Notes under the pieces: generated by a model
The model's database searches: none
Told to the model about the DNA's origin: nothing
What the model saw: the letters and a program-made list of their open reading frames with translations, nothing else
Position numbers and translations under genes: made by a program
In this document: in pieces, positions 34,730 through 43,597 of the stretch
Layout: every line of letters starts with the position of its first letter
How positions within the stretch are numbered: position 1 is the stretch's first letter
Source of the DNA: Rhizobium sp. P40RR-XXII
Lineage (GTDB): Bacteria > Pseudomonadota > Alphaproteobacteria > Rhizobiales > Rhizobiaceae
Reading direction: 5' to 3'
NCBI RefSeq assembly: GCF_012641405.1
Contig: NZ_JABAII010000008.1
Location: 62,001-126,000 of the forward strand
Length of the DNA: 64,000 nucleotides

Positions 34730-35782
34730 TCAGATCTGCGGATCGCTTTCCTCTGCCTTTGCGGCATAGGTGGAATCATAGGCCCGAACGATGCGCGCCA
34801 CCAGCGGATGACGGACGACGTCCGTATCCTTGAAGCGGACGATGGAAATGCCCTCGACGCCGTCCAACAGCTGCAGCGCTTCCACCAGACCGGACTTGAC
34901 GCCGCGCGGCAGGTCGATCTGGCTCGGATCGCCCGTCACGATCATCCGCGAATTTTCGCCGAGGCGGGTCAGGAACATCTTCATCTGCATGGAGGTCGTG
35001 TTCTGCGCCTCGTCGAGGATGACTGCGGCATTGGCAAGCGTACGACCGCGCATGAAGGCGAGCGGCGCGATTTCGATGACGCCCGCGGTGATGGCACGCT
35101 CGACCTTGTCGCCCGGCATCATATCGTAGAGCGCATCATAGAGTGGACGCAGATAGGGATCGACCTTTTCCTTCATGTCGCCGGGTAGGAAGCCGAGACG
35201 CTCGCCTGCCTCGACGGCCGGGCGCGACAGGATGATCTTTTCCACGGCGCCGCGCTCCAGAAGTTGGGCGGCATGCGCGACGGCGAGATAGGTCTTACCG
35301 GTACCGGCGGGGCCGACGCCAAGAACGAGCTCGGAACGCTCCAGCGCCCGCATATAGGCGTCCTGGGTCGGCGTGCGAGCGATGATCGTCTTCTTGCGCG
35401 TCGAAATCTGCGCCATCGTCAATTTGGCTTTTCTCTCCATGGTCGGCAGTGTCAATTGGTCGTCGGCGGCAACCGCCATGCGGATTGCCCCTTCCACATC
35501 GGAACGCTCCACATTGCCGCCTTTTTGCAGCTTGTCATAGAGGTAATCGAGCGTGCGGCGCGCCTGATTGGTGGCCAGCACGTCCCCTGCTATGACGACG
35601 GAATTGCCGCGGGCGCGGGCATCGATGCCGAGCCGCTCCTCGAGCAACTTCAAATTCTGGTCGAACTGCCCGAAAAGTTCGCTGGCGAACCGATTGTTCT
35701 CGAACGTCAGAGTGAAGTGATTGGCGTCGCTCGCGGTGCGGGGCTGGCGCGATGAAGAAGAAACCAATTCCTGTCCGTTCAA
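34730..35782 (-). CDS. phoH: PhoH-family ATPase
   Basis: A cytoplasmic P-loop ATPase of 350 residues, of the PhoL/PhoH family, often paired with ybeY and proposed to act in RNA handling. The Walker A GPAGTGKT is at about residues 156-163 and Walker B VILDEAQN at about 255-262. An N-terminal KH-like domain precedes it (about 25-110). It is preceded by miaB with 30 bases between and followed by ybeY, the standard miaB-phoH-ybeY-corC-lnt order. The precise activity is not established. Confidence 0.95.
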   Translation of the reverse strand: MNGQELVSSSSRQPRTASDANHFTLTFENNRFASELFGQFDQNLKLLEERLGIDARARGNSVVIAGDVLATNQARRTLDYLYDKLQKGGNVERSDVEGAIRMAVAADDQLTLPTMERKAKLTMAQISTRKKTIIARTPTQDAYMRALERSELVLGVGPAGTGKTYLAVAHAAQLLERGAVEKIILSRPAVEAGERLGFLPGDMKEKVDPYLRPLYDALYDMMPGDKVERAITAGVIEIAPLAFMRGRTLANAAVILDEAQNTTSMQMKMFLTRLGENSRMIVTGDPSQIDLPRGVKSGLVEALQLLDGVEGISIVRFKDTDVVRHPLVARIVRAYDSTYAAKAEESDPQI

Positions 35783-35812
35783 GCGGTGCGGCTCCTTGTG
35801 CCCGTCCGGAAC

Positions 35813-37225
35813 CTAGAGCAATTCAGCAAAAAGGCTGTTGGTGCTGGTTCCGGTGATTCGTACGTTAATAATGTCACCGATTTGCGATGCTTTTGCATCA
35901 ACATTCACAGATTGCAGCCAGGGAGAGCGTCCAATCAACTGGCCCGGCATCCGGCCCGGCTTTTCCAGAAGGATATCCACTGTTTTGCCCACACAAGCCT
36001 CGGCAAACGCATGCTGCTGCCTCAGCAACAATGCCTGCAAACGCTCCAGTCGTTCGGTCTTGAACTCTTCGGGCACCTGATCCTTCAACTCCGCGCCGGG
36101 CGTACCTGGCCGCGTGGAATATTTGAACGAGAAGGCCTGTGCATAATTCACCTCCTCGATCAGTCTCAATGTATCCTCAAAATCCTGGTCTGTCTCCCCC
36201 GGGAAACCGACGATGAAATCGCCGGACAAGGCGATGTCAGGCCGGGCAGCGCGGATCTTCTCGACGAGCGTGAGGTATTCCGCAGCCGTATGCCGCCGGT
36301 TCATCGCCTTCAGGATGCGATCCGAGCCGGCCTGGACGGGCAGATGCAGGTAAGGCATCAGCGTGCGCAGGTCGCGATGCGCGCCGATCAGCCGATCGTC
36401 CATGTCGCGCGGGTGGCTGGTGGTGTAGCGCAGACGCGCGAGACCGGGGATTTCAGCCAGGCGATAGAGAAGATCGCCCAGGCTCCAGGCCTCGCCCTTC
36501 GGGCCGATGCCATGCCAAGCATTGACGTTCTGGCCGAGCAGCGTGATTTCGCGCACGCCGCCATCCACAAGTTTCTCAGCCTCTTCGACGATCTGGGCGA
36601 CCGGGCGGGAGACTTCGGAGCCGCGGGTATATGGCACGACGCAGAAGGTGCAGAACTTGTCGCACCCTTCCTGCACCGTCAGGAAGGCGGTGACGCCGCG
36701 GGCGCGGATTTTCGCCTTTTCGGCGATCGGCAGATGCTCGAACTTGTCCTCGATCGCATATTCGGTGTCGACGACGCGCTGGCCTTCCTTGGCGCGGCGA
36801 AGCGCATCCGGCAGGCGATGATAGGTCTGCGGGCCGATGACCACATCCACGGCGGGCGCGCGGCGCAGGATCTCTTCGCCCTCGGCTTGCGCGACGCAGC
36901 CGGTGACGCCGATCATCATTTCGCGGCCGTCGGCGGCCTTGCGCTTCTTCATCTCGCGCAGGCGGCCGAGCGCGGAATAGACCTTTTCGGCCGCCTTCTC
37001 GCGGATATGGCAGGTGTTCAATAGGACGAGATCGGCCTCTTCCATGTCCTCGGTCGACTCATAGCCGTCGCGCGCGAGCGCATCGCTCATCCGCGTGGAA
37101 TCATAGACGTTCATCTGGCAGCCATAGGTCTTGATGAAGACCTTGCGGCTGTTGGAGCCGTCGCGGGGGCCGAGCTGCAAGGCATCGGTCACCGGGGCGT
37201 CGAGAGTTAGGCTGTCCTTGGTCAT
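35813..37225 (-). CDS. miaB: tRNA-2-methylthio-N6-dimethylallyladenosine synthase
   Basis: A radical-SAM methylthiotransferase that modifies adenosine 37 of tRNAs reading UNN codons. The 470-residue product has the N-terminal UPF0004 domain with three Fe-S cysteines ([24 protein letters not shown]), the radical-SAM motif [15 protein letters not shown] (about residues 182-196), and a C-terminal TRAM domain. An unusually long Asp/Pro/Gly-rich N-terminal lead (about 25 residues) precedes the [12 protein letters not shown] core. It heads the phoH-ybeY-corC-lnt run and follows plsC by 60 bases. Confidence 0.97.
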   Translation of the reverse strand: MTKDSLTLDAPVTDALQLGPRDGSNSRKVFIKTYGCQMNVYDSTRMSDALARDGYESTEDMEEADLVLLNTCHIREKAAEKVYSALGRLREMKKRKAADGREMMIGVTGCVAQAEGEEILRRAPAVDVVIGPQTYHRLPDALRRAKEGQRVVDTEYAIEDKFEHLPIAEKAKIRARGVTAFLTVQEGCDKFCTFCVVPYTRGSEVSRPVAQIVEEAEKLVDGGVREITLLGQNVNAWHGIGPKGEAWSLGDLLYRLAEIPGLARLRYTTSHPRDMDDRLIGAHRDLRTLMPYLHLPVQAGSDRILKAMNRRHTAAEYLTLVEKIRAARPDIALSGDFIVGFPGETDQDFEDTLRLIEEVNYAQAFSFKYSTRPGTPGAELKDQVPEEFKTERLERLQALLLRQQHAFAEACVGKTVDILLEKPGRMPGQLIGRSPWLQSVNVDAKASQIGDIINVRITGTSTNSLFAELL

Positions 37226-37285
37226 GGCCGCTATGTAGTGGCTTTTGCTTTCGGAGAAAACGAAAAAGTTGGAATCACCTGGAAA

Positions 37286-38083
37286 TCAGGCGATCTCGCG
37301 GCCGAGCAGCCGGCTGGCGAGCATCGTGCGGATGCGCCGCGCAATGGTGGCGCTGACTTCCTTGCGGTTGGTGCCGGCACGATAATCGACGGCTTCGCCG
37401 AAGCAGACGTCGACATCGATGGCGCCGCACTGGATGATGCCCTTCAGGTGCGGCACGAGCTCGATGTCACCTGGCCATGCCGTCAGCGGGCGATAATAGC
37501 GGCCCATCGCCGTGCCATGGACGCGAGTGTAGGCGACGGCAACCGGCTGGACATGCACGACGGCATCCGGCGCCTTCGGCAGTGCCGCGGCGGCGGCGCC
37601 GAACAGCGAGGACTTGACCTCGAGCAGCCGATTGCCGTCCGAGGTGGTTCCTTCCGGAAACAGCACCATGATTTCGCCATCGGCCATGCGGTCGGCGATC
37701 TCGTTCACCTGCTCGCCGGTCTTGCGCTTCTGCTCGCGCTCGACGAACACGCTCTTCTGCCACTGCGCGAACAGGCCGAAGATCGGCCAATCCCGCACCT
37801 CCGACTTGGCGATGAAGGAGACATCGGCCACCGCCGACAGGACGAGAATATCGAGCCAGGACGAATGGTTGGACGCCAGCATCAACGGCCGGCTCGTCTC
37901 CATCTTGCCGACCACATGGATGCGCACGCCAAGCCAGTAGCAGACGATGCGATGCCAATAGCGCGGCAGATAGCGTCTGAGCTTCCAGTCGAAGCGCAGG
38001 CAAAGGATCTGCAGCGGCAGCATCGCGGCGCTGACGACGCCAATGACCACGGCGGCACAGCCGATGCGCAGCCAGGTCATCAA
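37286..38083 (-). CDS. plsC: 1-acyl-sn-glycerol-3-phosphate acyltransferase
   Basis: An inner-membrane acyltransferase of 265 residues that makes phosphatidic acid. The active-site motif NHSSWLD (about residues 72-78, NHx4D) and the substrate motif FPEGTTSDG (about 145-153) are present. A membrane helix occupies about residues 5-28. Rhizobia carry several paralogues, one of which (OlsA) acylates lyso-ornithine lipid; olsB is also in this window but 18 kb away, so PlsC is the safer name here. It lies between the Fur-family regulator and miaB. Confidence 0.88.
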   Translation of the reverse strand: MMTWLRIGCAAVVIGVVSAAMLPLQILCLRFDWKLRRYLPRYWHRIVCYWLGVRIHVVGKMETSRPLMLASNHSSWLDILVLSAVADVSFIAKSEVRDWPIFGLFAQWQKSVFVEREQKRKTGEQVNEIADRMADGEIMVLFPEGTTSDGNRLLEVKSSLFGAAAAALPKAPDAVVHVQPVAVAYTRVHGTAMGRYYRPLTAWPGDIELVPHLKGIIQCGAIDVDVCFGEAVDYRAGTNRKEVSATIARRIRTMLASRLLGREIA

Positions 38084-38113
38084 ATCATTCGCTCCTGCAT
38101 GAAAGCCTTCACG

Positions 38114-38545
38114 TCAACCTTCGTCCTTCTTCAGCCGGATGCCGTAAAGCTCCAGCCGGTGGTCGACGAGTTTGAAGCCGTGTTCGCGGGCAATACGCTC
38201 CTGCAGCGCCTCGATCTCCGGCGAGTGGAATTCGATCACCTTGCCGCTTTTCAGGTCGATCAGGTGATCATGGTGCTCTTCCGGCACGGTTTCGTAGCGG
38301 GACCGTCCATCGCGAAAATCATGGCGGGCAAGAAGGCCTGCATCTTCGAAGAGCTTGACGGTGCGATAGACCGTCGAGATCGAGATTTTCGCATCCACCT
38401 CGACGGAACGCCGGTGGAGCTCCTCGACATCGGGGTGATCCCCGGAATTCTCGATGATGCGCGCGATGACCCGGCGCTGCTCCGTCATGCGCATGCCGCG
38501 CTCGGCGCAAAGCTCCTCCAGGGATTTTACGGCGTCTTCCATCAA
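38114..38545 (-). CDS. mur: Fur-family metalloregulator (Mur-like)
   Basis: A 143-residue dimeric repressor. The winged helix is at about residues 12-85 with RMTEQRRVIARII and DAKISISTVYRTVKLFEDAGL; the metal-binding/dimer domain includes EEHHDHLIDLKSGKVIEF and ends with HGFKLVDHRLELYG. Rhizobial homologues in this position were first called Fur and later shown to respond to manganese (Mur), repressing sitABCD; iron control is by RirA instead. The Cys clusters of canonical Fur C-termini are absent. Regulation of this gene was not seen in the sequence. Confidence 0.92.
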   Translation of the reverse strand: MMEDAVKSLEELCAERGMRMTEQRRVIARIIENSGDHPDVEELHRRSVEVDAKISISTVYRTVKLFEDAGLLARHDFRDGRSRYETVPEEHHDHLIDLKSGKVIEFHSPEIEALQERIAREHGFKLVDHRLELYGIRLKKDEG

Positions 38546-38581
38546 TCGCGGTCTTCGGTCTGTTTGGACTGTGACAACGGA

Positions 38582-39076
38582 CTAGCGAAGAACACGCCGC
38601 ATGACAAGCGCCGTCGACTTCTGGCCGTTTTCGCCGACATAGTAGGCCTTGCGCTCGCCGACGGTTTCGAAGCCGAGCTTGCGGTAGAGGCCAAGCGCCG
38701 GCTGGTTGCCGCCGTCAACTTCCAGGAACATGGCTTCTCCGCCGCGACTGCGGGCCTCACGAAGGGCAGCCTGCATCAGCCTCCAGCCGAGGCCGGAGCG
38801 TCCGAGCTTGGCGTTGACGGCGATCGTCAGGATCTCGCCTTCGCCCGCCACATGCCGCGCCAGCACGAAGCCAGGAAGCGCCTTCTTCAGGATGGCGTTG
38901 GTCTGGCGGGCGACGAAGCCAAAGGTCGTTTCCTGCCCGAGGAGGCTCTGAAACTCACTCTCGTCCCAGACCCGCGGGAACCGCTCTCCGTGCAGAAGCG
39001 CCACCTCGGCGCAATCCTTCATCTCCATCGGAACGATTTCGTATTCGGCTTTCAAGGTCAGGTAGGATTCGAGCAT
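38582..39076 (-). CDS. rimI: Ribosomal protein alanine N-acetyltransferase RimI-like
   Basis: A GNAT-fold acetyltransferase of 164 residues, related to RimI, which acetylates the N-terminal alanine of ribosomal protein S18. The acetyl-CoA loop is seen as GRSGLGWRLMQAALREARSRG (about residues 92-112 in part), and the fold ends in QPALGLYRKLGFETVGERKAYY. It lies two bases after the tsaB stop; tsaB-rimI pairing is widespread. It is followed 36 bases on by the Fur-family gene. Substrate is by analogy only. Confidence 0.88.
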   Translation of the reverse strand: MLESYLTLKAEYEIVPMEMKDCAEVALLHGERFPRVWDESEFQSLLGQETTFGFVARQTNAILKKALPGFVLARHVAGEGEILTIAVNAKLGRSGLGWRLMQAALREARSRGGEAMFLEVDGGNQPALGLYRKLGFETVGERKAYYVGENGQKSTALVMRRVLR

Positions 39077-39078
39077 GT

Positions 39079-39735
39079 CTATTGCCTGGCAACTGCGTAT
39101 CCGGCCTGCGGTCTGGCATCGGGTCCGCGAAGATAAAGCGGCTTCGGCTTTTCGCCGGCAGGCTTGCCAGCGCCCAGCCGGGCGACGACGGCAATCGGAA
39201 ATGCGTCTGGCCGCTCCGCCGGCGGCGCGTCGCGCAACCGGACGACAGCCGTTCCGGTGACGATGCCATCGAAGGTGCTGGCAATCGCCCGCGCTTCGTC
39301 GATCGTCACGGCCCGAGCCTCGTCCAGCGGGTTGCCGTCGGCATCGAAGCCCTGGAGATAGATCTCCTCGCGCTTGGCGTCGATGGCAGCCAGAACCGAC
39401 TTGCCCGGATTCTGCTCTCGCGTGGTCGCCGCCATGACCTCAAGGGTCGTGACGCCAACCGCAGGAACATTGAGGGAGAGCGCAAAACCGCGAGCGGCGG
39501 CTACGCCGATGCGGATGCCGGTGAAGGAACCGGGGCCGACGGTCACGACGACACGCCCGACCGCCGAAAGCGCTATATTGGCTTTCGCCAGCGCCTCGTC
39601 GACAACGTGCATCAAATGCTCGGCATGCCCTCGTCCGATCGTTTCCGTGACCTCCCCCATCACAGAATCACTGCCGCTATCATACACAGCGGCAGCGCAA
39701 TCCACACCTGCCGTGTCGAGCGCCAGTACGATCAT
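39079..39735 (-). CDS. tsaB: tRNA threonylcarbamoyladenosine biosynthesis protein TsaB
   Basis: A 218-residue ASKHA-fold protein, partner of TsaD and TsaE in making t6A37 in tRNA. It starts MIVLALDTAGVDCAAAVYD and has the conserved RGHAEHLMHVVDEAL (about residues 34-48) and VTVGPGSFTGIRIGVA (about 64-79). It follows nfuA with 24 bases between and runs into rimI with a 2-base gap. The catalytic subunit gene tsaD is not in this window. Confidence 0.95.
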   Translation of the reverse strand: MIVLALDTAGVDCAAAVYDSGSDSVMGEVTETIGRGHAEHLMHVVDEALAKANIALSAVGRVVVTVGPGSFTGIRIGVAAARGFALSLNVPAVGVTTLEVMAATTREQNPGKSVLAAIDAKREEIYLQGFDADGNPLDEARAVTIDEARAIASTFDGIVTGTAVVRLRDAPPAERPDAFPIAVVARLGAGKPAGEKPKPLYLRGPDARPQAGYAVARQ

Positions 39736-39759
39736 GTCAATTTTTCCGCTAGGCCGGGA

Positions 39760-40326
39760 TTAGACGGCTTCGACTTCCTGCACTTCCGGGACGAAATGGC
39801 GCAGAAGGTTCTGCACGCCATGCTTCAGCGTCGCCGTGGAAGACGGGCAGCCGGCGCAGGACCCCTTCATGTTCAAGTAAACCTTGCCGTCGCGGAAGCC
39901 GCGGAAGGTGATGTCGCCGCCATCCTGGGCAACGGCCGGGCGCACGCGCGTATCGAGCAATTCCTTGATGGTGAGCACGATTGCCTCGTCGCCCTCATCG
40001 AAGAATTCGCCGCCGGCATCCTGCACTTCCGAAGACACCGAAGAAGAGCCCATGACCGGCTTGCCGGACATGAAATGCTCCATGATCGAACCGAGGATAG
40101 CGGGCTTCAGATGCTGCCATTCCTGACTTTCCTTGGAGACCGAGATGAAATCATAGCCGAAATAGACACCGGTCACGCCCGAGATCTCGAAGAGGCGGGC
40201 GGCCAGCGGCGAAGCCTCGGCTTCCTCGACACTGCGAAACTCGGCCGTGCCATTTTCCATGACAACCTTGCCCGGCAGGAATTTGAGGGTCGCGGGGTTC
40301 GGCGTCGCTTCGGTCTGAATGAACAT
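39760..40326 (-). CDS. NfuA-like Fe-S cluster scaffold/carrier protein
   Basis: A 188-residue protein with an N-terminal Nfu_N domain (MFIQTEATPNPATLKFLPG, residues 1-90) and a C-terminal NifU-like domain containing the cluster-binding CxxC in GSCAGCPSST (about residues 147-156). It probably receives and delivers [4Fe-4S] clusters. The ATG at 40326 gives the family N-terminus; the frame extends four codons upstream. It lies between usp and tsaB. It is not the symbiotic nifU, which lacks this N-terminal domain. Confidence 0.93.
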   Translation of the reverse strand: MFIQTEATPNPATLKFLPGKVVMENGTAEFRSVEEAEASPLAARLFEISGVTGVYFGYDFISVSKESQEWQHLKPAILGSIMEHFMSGKPVMGSSSVSSEVQDAGGEFFDEGDEAIVLTIKELLDTRVRPAVAQDGGDITFRGFRDGKVYLNMKGSCAGCPSSTATLKHGVQNLLRHFVPEVQEVEAV

Positions 40327-40377
40327 CTTGATCTCCATGCGGCGGGCAGACGCCCGGTCCCGACTTTAGAATATTTC

Positions 40378-40403
40378 AAAAGAAAATAGGCCTTTTGGCC
40401 ATT
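40378..40403 (-). terminator. Possible terminator after usp
   Basis: On the minus strand a short GGCC-AAAA-GGCC stem, extendable with A-T pairs, is followed by TATTTTCTTTT (A-rich 40378-40388 on the plus strand). It lies in the 117-base gap between the usp stop and nfuA start. Confidence 0.45.
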
Positions 40404-40443
40404 CTATTCAAGACAGTGTTTCTCAAGAAATGGCACGTGCACA

Positions 40444-40935
40444 TCAGCTCAGCGCGTCGATTTCCTCGTTGCTGAGCGTATCCGGAAGCACCGTCACCGG
40501 GATCGGAAAGGCGGCCGCACGGCCGGCAATCGACGAGACGAGCGGGCCTGGGCCTTCCTTGGCCGAGCCGGCGGCAAGCACGAGAAGCGCGATGTCCCGG
40601 TCGTCCTCGATCACCGCATTGATCTGCTCGACGGCCGACCCCTCGCGAATGACGATCTCCGAGTCGATGCCAATATTTTCGCGGACGGCCTGCGCCGCCT
40701 TCGCGGTCGCCGACTCGGCCTCTTCGCGCGCTTCCGCCCGCATGATCTCCTCGACGCCAAGCCATTGCTGGAAATCGCCTTCGGGGATCACATAGAGCAA
40801 AACGAGGCCGCCATTGGAATTCTTGGCACGCCGGCCGGCATAATGGACGGCGCGCTGGCATTCGGGCGTGCCATCGATGACCGCCATGAACTTGCGGCGA
40901 TGGCCTTCGAGTCGTGAAAGTCGTGTGGATACCAT
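40444..40935 (-). CDS. Universal stress protein family protein
   Basis: A 163-residue UspA-fold protein. The start at 40935 is chosen because MVSTRLSRLEGHRRKFMAVIDGT begins at the usual place; longer starts are possible. The core has FMAVIDGTPECQRAVHYAG at the N-terminal beta strand and a C-terminal LLVLAAGS nucleotide-binding-like stretch, though the classical GxxGxxxGS(V) ATP motif is not clear (SAKEGPGPLVSSIAG). It may therefore not bind ATP. It lies between nfuA and trpS. Function is unknown. Confidence 0.85.
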   Translation of the reverse strand: MVSTRLSRLEGHRRKFMAVIDGTPECQRAVHYAGRRAKNSNGGLVLLYVIPEGDFQQWLGVEEIMRAEAREEAESATAKAAQAVRENIGIDSEIVIREGSAVEQINAVIEDDRDIALLVLAAGSAKEGPGPLVSSIAGRAAAFPIPVTVLPDTLSNEEIDALS

Positions 40936-40969
40936 GAGCTGACTCTGACACCCGAAGGCGATGTTTTGC

Positions 40970-40996
40970 AAGCCCCCGTTCGCAACGGGAGCCCTC
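40970..40996 (-). terminator. Hairpin after trpS
   Basis: On the minus strand CCCGTT and AACGGG pair around GCG with additional G-C and G-U pairs outward (GGGCT opposite GGGCT-like). It lies 14 bases after the trpS stop. There is no clear T run, so support is limited. Confidence 0.4.
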
Positions 40997-41009
40997 TATT
41001 ACGACAACA

Positions 41010-42074
41010 TCAATAGAGAAAGCCGATAATGTCGCGCACCTGCTTCATGGTCAGGTCGGCGCGGGCACGGGCATGGGCGCTGCCATCGCGCAATACGGCG
41101 TCGATGTGGCCCGGATCGGCCATCAGGCGGCGCATTTCCATGGTGATCGGCGAGAGCACATGCACGGCAAGATCGACCAGCGCTGGCTTGAAGACGGAGA
41201 ACTGCTGGCCGCCGAATTCGGACAGGACATCCGCCTTCGACTTGTCGGCAAGGGCCGCATAGATGCCGACCAGATTGTCTGCCTCGGGGCGGCCGGCGAG
41301 GCCGGCGATTTCGCTTGGCAAGCCATCCGGATCGGTCTTGGCCTTACGGATCTTCTTCGAGATATTTTCCTCGTCATCGAGCAGGTTGATGCGCGACAGG
41401 TCCGAAGCGTCGGATTTCGACATCTTCTTGGTGCCGTCACGCAGCGACATGACACGCGGCGCCGGACCATCGATCAGCGGCTCGACCATCGGGAAATAGG
41501 CATGCACCGGCTCGTCGCCCACGGTGATGTCGATGCCGTAGCCCGTGCGTCGGATATGCTCCATGTAGTCCAGATTGAACTTCATGGCGATGTCGCGGGT
41601 CAGCTCCAGATGCTGCTTCTGGTCGTCTCCAACAGGAACATGCGTGGCGCGATAGAGCAGGATGTCGGCGGCCATCAGGCTCGGATAGGCGTAAAGTCCG
41701 AGCGAGGCCTGCTCGCGGTCCTTGCCGGCCTTATCCTTGAACTGCGTCATGCGGTTCATCCAGCCGATGCGGGCGACGCAATTGAAGATCCAGGCAAGCT
41801 CGGCATGTCCCGGCACGGCCGACTGATTGAAGACGATATGCTTTTCCGGGTCGATGCCGGCAGCAAGGAAGGCCGCGGTGATCGAGCGCGTCTGGTTCGG
41901 CATGTCGTCATGGACGAGCTGAGCCGTCAGCGCATGCATGTCGACGACGCAATAGATGCAGTCGTTGTTTTCCTGCAGGGCCACGAATTTGCGGATCGCG
42001 CCGAGATAATTGCCGAGATGGAGATTGCCCGTGGGCTGAACGCCGGAGAATACGAGCGGCTTGAATTCGGTCAT
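41010..42074 (-). CDS. trpS: Tryptophanyl-tRNA synthetase
   Basis: Class I aminoacyl-tRNA synthetase of 354 residues. The HIGH-like motif is [10 protein letters not shown] (about residues 13-22) and the KMSKS motif appears as KKMSKSDAS (about 217-225). The family loop [15 protein letters not shown] is present. The start at 42074 ([13 protein letters not shown]) is the family N-terminus, 24 codons inside the longest frame. Rhizobial trpS usually follows murJ closely; here a VOC gene and a DUF1963 gene are inserted between them. Confidence 0.97.
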   Translation of the reverse strand: MTEFKPLVFSGVQPTGNLHLGNYLGAIRKFVALQENNDCIYCVVDMHALTAQLVHDDMPNQTRSITAAFLAAGIDPEKHIVFNQSAVPGHAELAWIFNCVARIGWMNRMTQFKDKAGKDREQASLGLYAYPSLMAADILLYRATHVPVGDDQKQHLELTRDIAMKFNLDYMEHIRRTGYGIDITVGDEPVHAYFPMVEPLIDGPAPRVMSLRDGTKKMSKSDASDLSRINLLDDEENISKKIRKAKTDPDGLPSEIAGLAGRPEADNLVGIYAALADKSKADVLSEFGGQQFSVFKPALVDLAVHVLSPITMEMRRLMADPGHIDAVLRDGSAHARARADLTMKQVRDIIGFLY

Positions 42075-42185
42075 GTCGTCCTCGAAAGGCTTGTGGAGGG
42101 CCTGGGCGAGCGGGGCTCGACCCTTGGTTTCGAGCGGCTTATGCACGCGGGATCGATGGGGATCAAGAGGCTATGTGCCGGAGTC

Positions 42186-42578
42186 TCAGGAAGAATGCTG
42201 GATCAGGTCCCAAGTATTGCCATAGGGATCGGCGAAGACCGCCACCGTGCCATAAACCTCATGACGCGGCTCTTCCCGGAACGTGACGCCCTTGGCCAGC
42301 ATCGCGGCATGGTCACGGGCGAAATCGTCAGTCTTGAGGAAGAAGCCGACCCGGCCGCCCGCCTGGTTGCCGATTGCGGCGCGCTGGCTGTCGTTGGCGG
42401 CCTGGGCGAGCAATAACGCTGCTCCTTCCCCGCCTTTCGGCCTGACGACAACCCAGCGCTTGCCCTCCGGCTGCACCTCGTCCTGCAGGCAATCGAAGCC
42501 AAGGGCATCGCAGTAGAAGGCTTTGGCGCGATCGTAGTCATCGACAACCAGGGCGACGAGGAAAATGGATTGGGGCAT
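42186..42578 (-). CDS. VOC (glyoxalase/bleomycin resistance-like) protein
   Basis: A 130-residue single-gene member of the vicinal-oxygen-chelate superfamily: SIFLVALVVDDYDRAKAFYCDALGF at the N-terminus and VAVFADPYGNTWDLIQ at the C-terminus are the two beta-alpha-beta-beta-beta halves. The C-terminal Glu metal ligand typical of active enzymes is replaced by Asp (NTWDLI). The function cannot be deduced; lyase, dioxygenase or antibiotic-binding roles are all found in the family. It lies between trpS and the DUF1963 gene on the same strand. Confidence 0.88.
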   Translation of the reverse strand: MPQSIFLVALVVDDYDRAKAFYCDALGFDCLQDEVQPEGKRWVVVRPKGGEGAALLLAQAANDSQRAAIGNQAGGRVGFFLKTDDFARDHAAMLAKGVTFREEPRHEVYGTVAVFADPYGNTWDLIQHSS

Positions 42579-42654
42579 GGAAACTCCGTGTTACTTCCTT
42601 GCACGCAGCATTAACGACGATTCTTGGCTCGAAAAAACCCATAAAACGGGTTTG

Positions 42655-43464
42655 TCAGTAGAAGTCTGATCTGATTGCCCAGCCGTCTGGTACTCGGAAC
42701 AGATATAGCGATCCGGAGTCCCCAACGTAGAAGCGCCCCTTGTCGGTGCTATCGATCTGAAGGCATAGCTCTGCTTTATCGGGCCAGTTTTCGCCTTGAA
42801 TCCAGGTAGGCCAGCCGCCAAGCTTGACAGGGCATGTCCCGCGATACTTATCGGTTTCAATCACGTATTGGCTTTCAAAAAACCATTTCGAGTCGTTGGA
42901 TCGCGCGACGTTGCTTGGAATCTTGAACGCAATATCGTCCCAGCTTGGCTGCTCCAGGGCAGTTGAGCGCCACCGAAGCGGAAAAGTCGGAAGGCTCTGG
43001 CTTTCCCGGTAGCCCGGACCGATAGGAACCAAATCCGAAATGGCGGAATAAGTTCGAATGACAAAGCCCTTGCCATTCTCCACATCATCCAACGGAACGT
43101 CCTCCAGATCCACCCACATGTTCAGAAGCATCAGATTCGATAATGTAGGTGGGATCTCGGGAAGCTCATCCACTCGGATTTGAACAAGCGGGTGCATCTC
43201 CCGCCCCGACTTCTCGCAGACAGGTGTTACCTCGTCTTGTCGGCCGAGAAAGTTTCCACCCCACCAGCTCGAGGCCCTATTGTCCTTCTGCGGCTTCTCG
43301 CCGCCGATTTCGCCAAAGACAGCAGGCTTAACCATCTGCTGCAATGTTTGAAGAGCTGCCTGCATCTCAAGATCAGTTGATGGGCCTTCCATAGGCGGGG
43401 CCTTCTGCTCCTTTCGCCGTTCACGAAAGTCGAAGATCGATCTCAGCCATCCCAGTGCATCCAT
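42655..43464 (-). CDS. DUF1963 (YwqG-like) protein
   Basis: A 269-residue soluble protein of the DUF1963 family, uncharacterised and common in genome islands and near polymorphic toxin or immunity genes. The conserved part is C-terminal: KLGGWPTWIQGENWP and ELCLQIDSTDKGRFYVGDSGSLYLF (about residues 217-262 in pieces). The ATG at 43464 follows GGAGCGGTGAG and is preferred over a GTG seven codons upstream. Base composition looks lower in G/C than the neighbouring murJ and glnD, consistent with recent acquisition. No partner toxin gene was found beside it. Confidence 0.82.
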   Translation of the reverse strand: MDALGWLRSIFDFRERRKEQKAPPMEGPSTDLEMQAALQTLQQMVKPAVFGEIGGEKPQKDNRASSWWGGNFLGRQDEVTPVCEKSGREMHPLVQIRVDELPEIPPTLSNLMLLNMWVDLEDVPLDDVENGKGFVIRTYSAISDLVPIGPGYRESQSLPTFPLRWRSTALEQPSWDDIAFKIPSNVARSNDSKWFFESQYVIETDKYRGTCPVKLGGWPTWIQGENWPDKAELCLQIDSTDKGRFYVGDSGSLYLFRVPDGWAIRSDFY

Positions 43465-43597
43465 CTCACCGCTCCGAATTGACACGCCATCTTGCGGTCA
43501 ACAACTTAGGATAGCGATGCTTGTCGCCAGAGCAAACTTACTCCATTCGATCCCGCCAAGCCACCTTCTCCCCACATTGCGGCGCGAAGTGGCCCTA

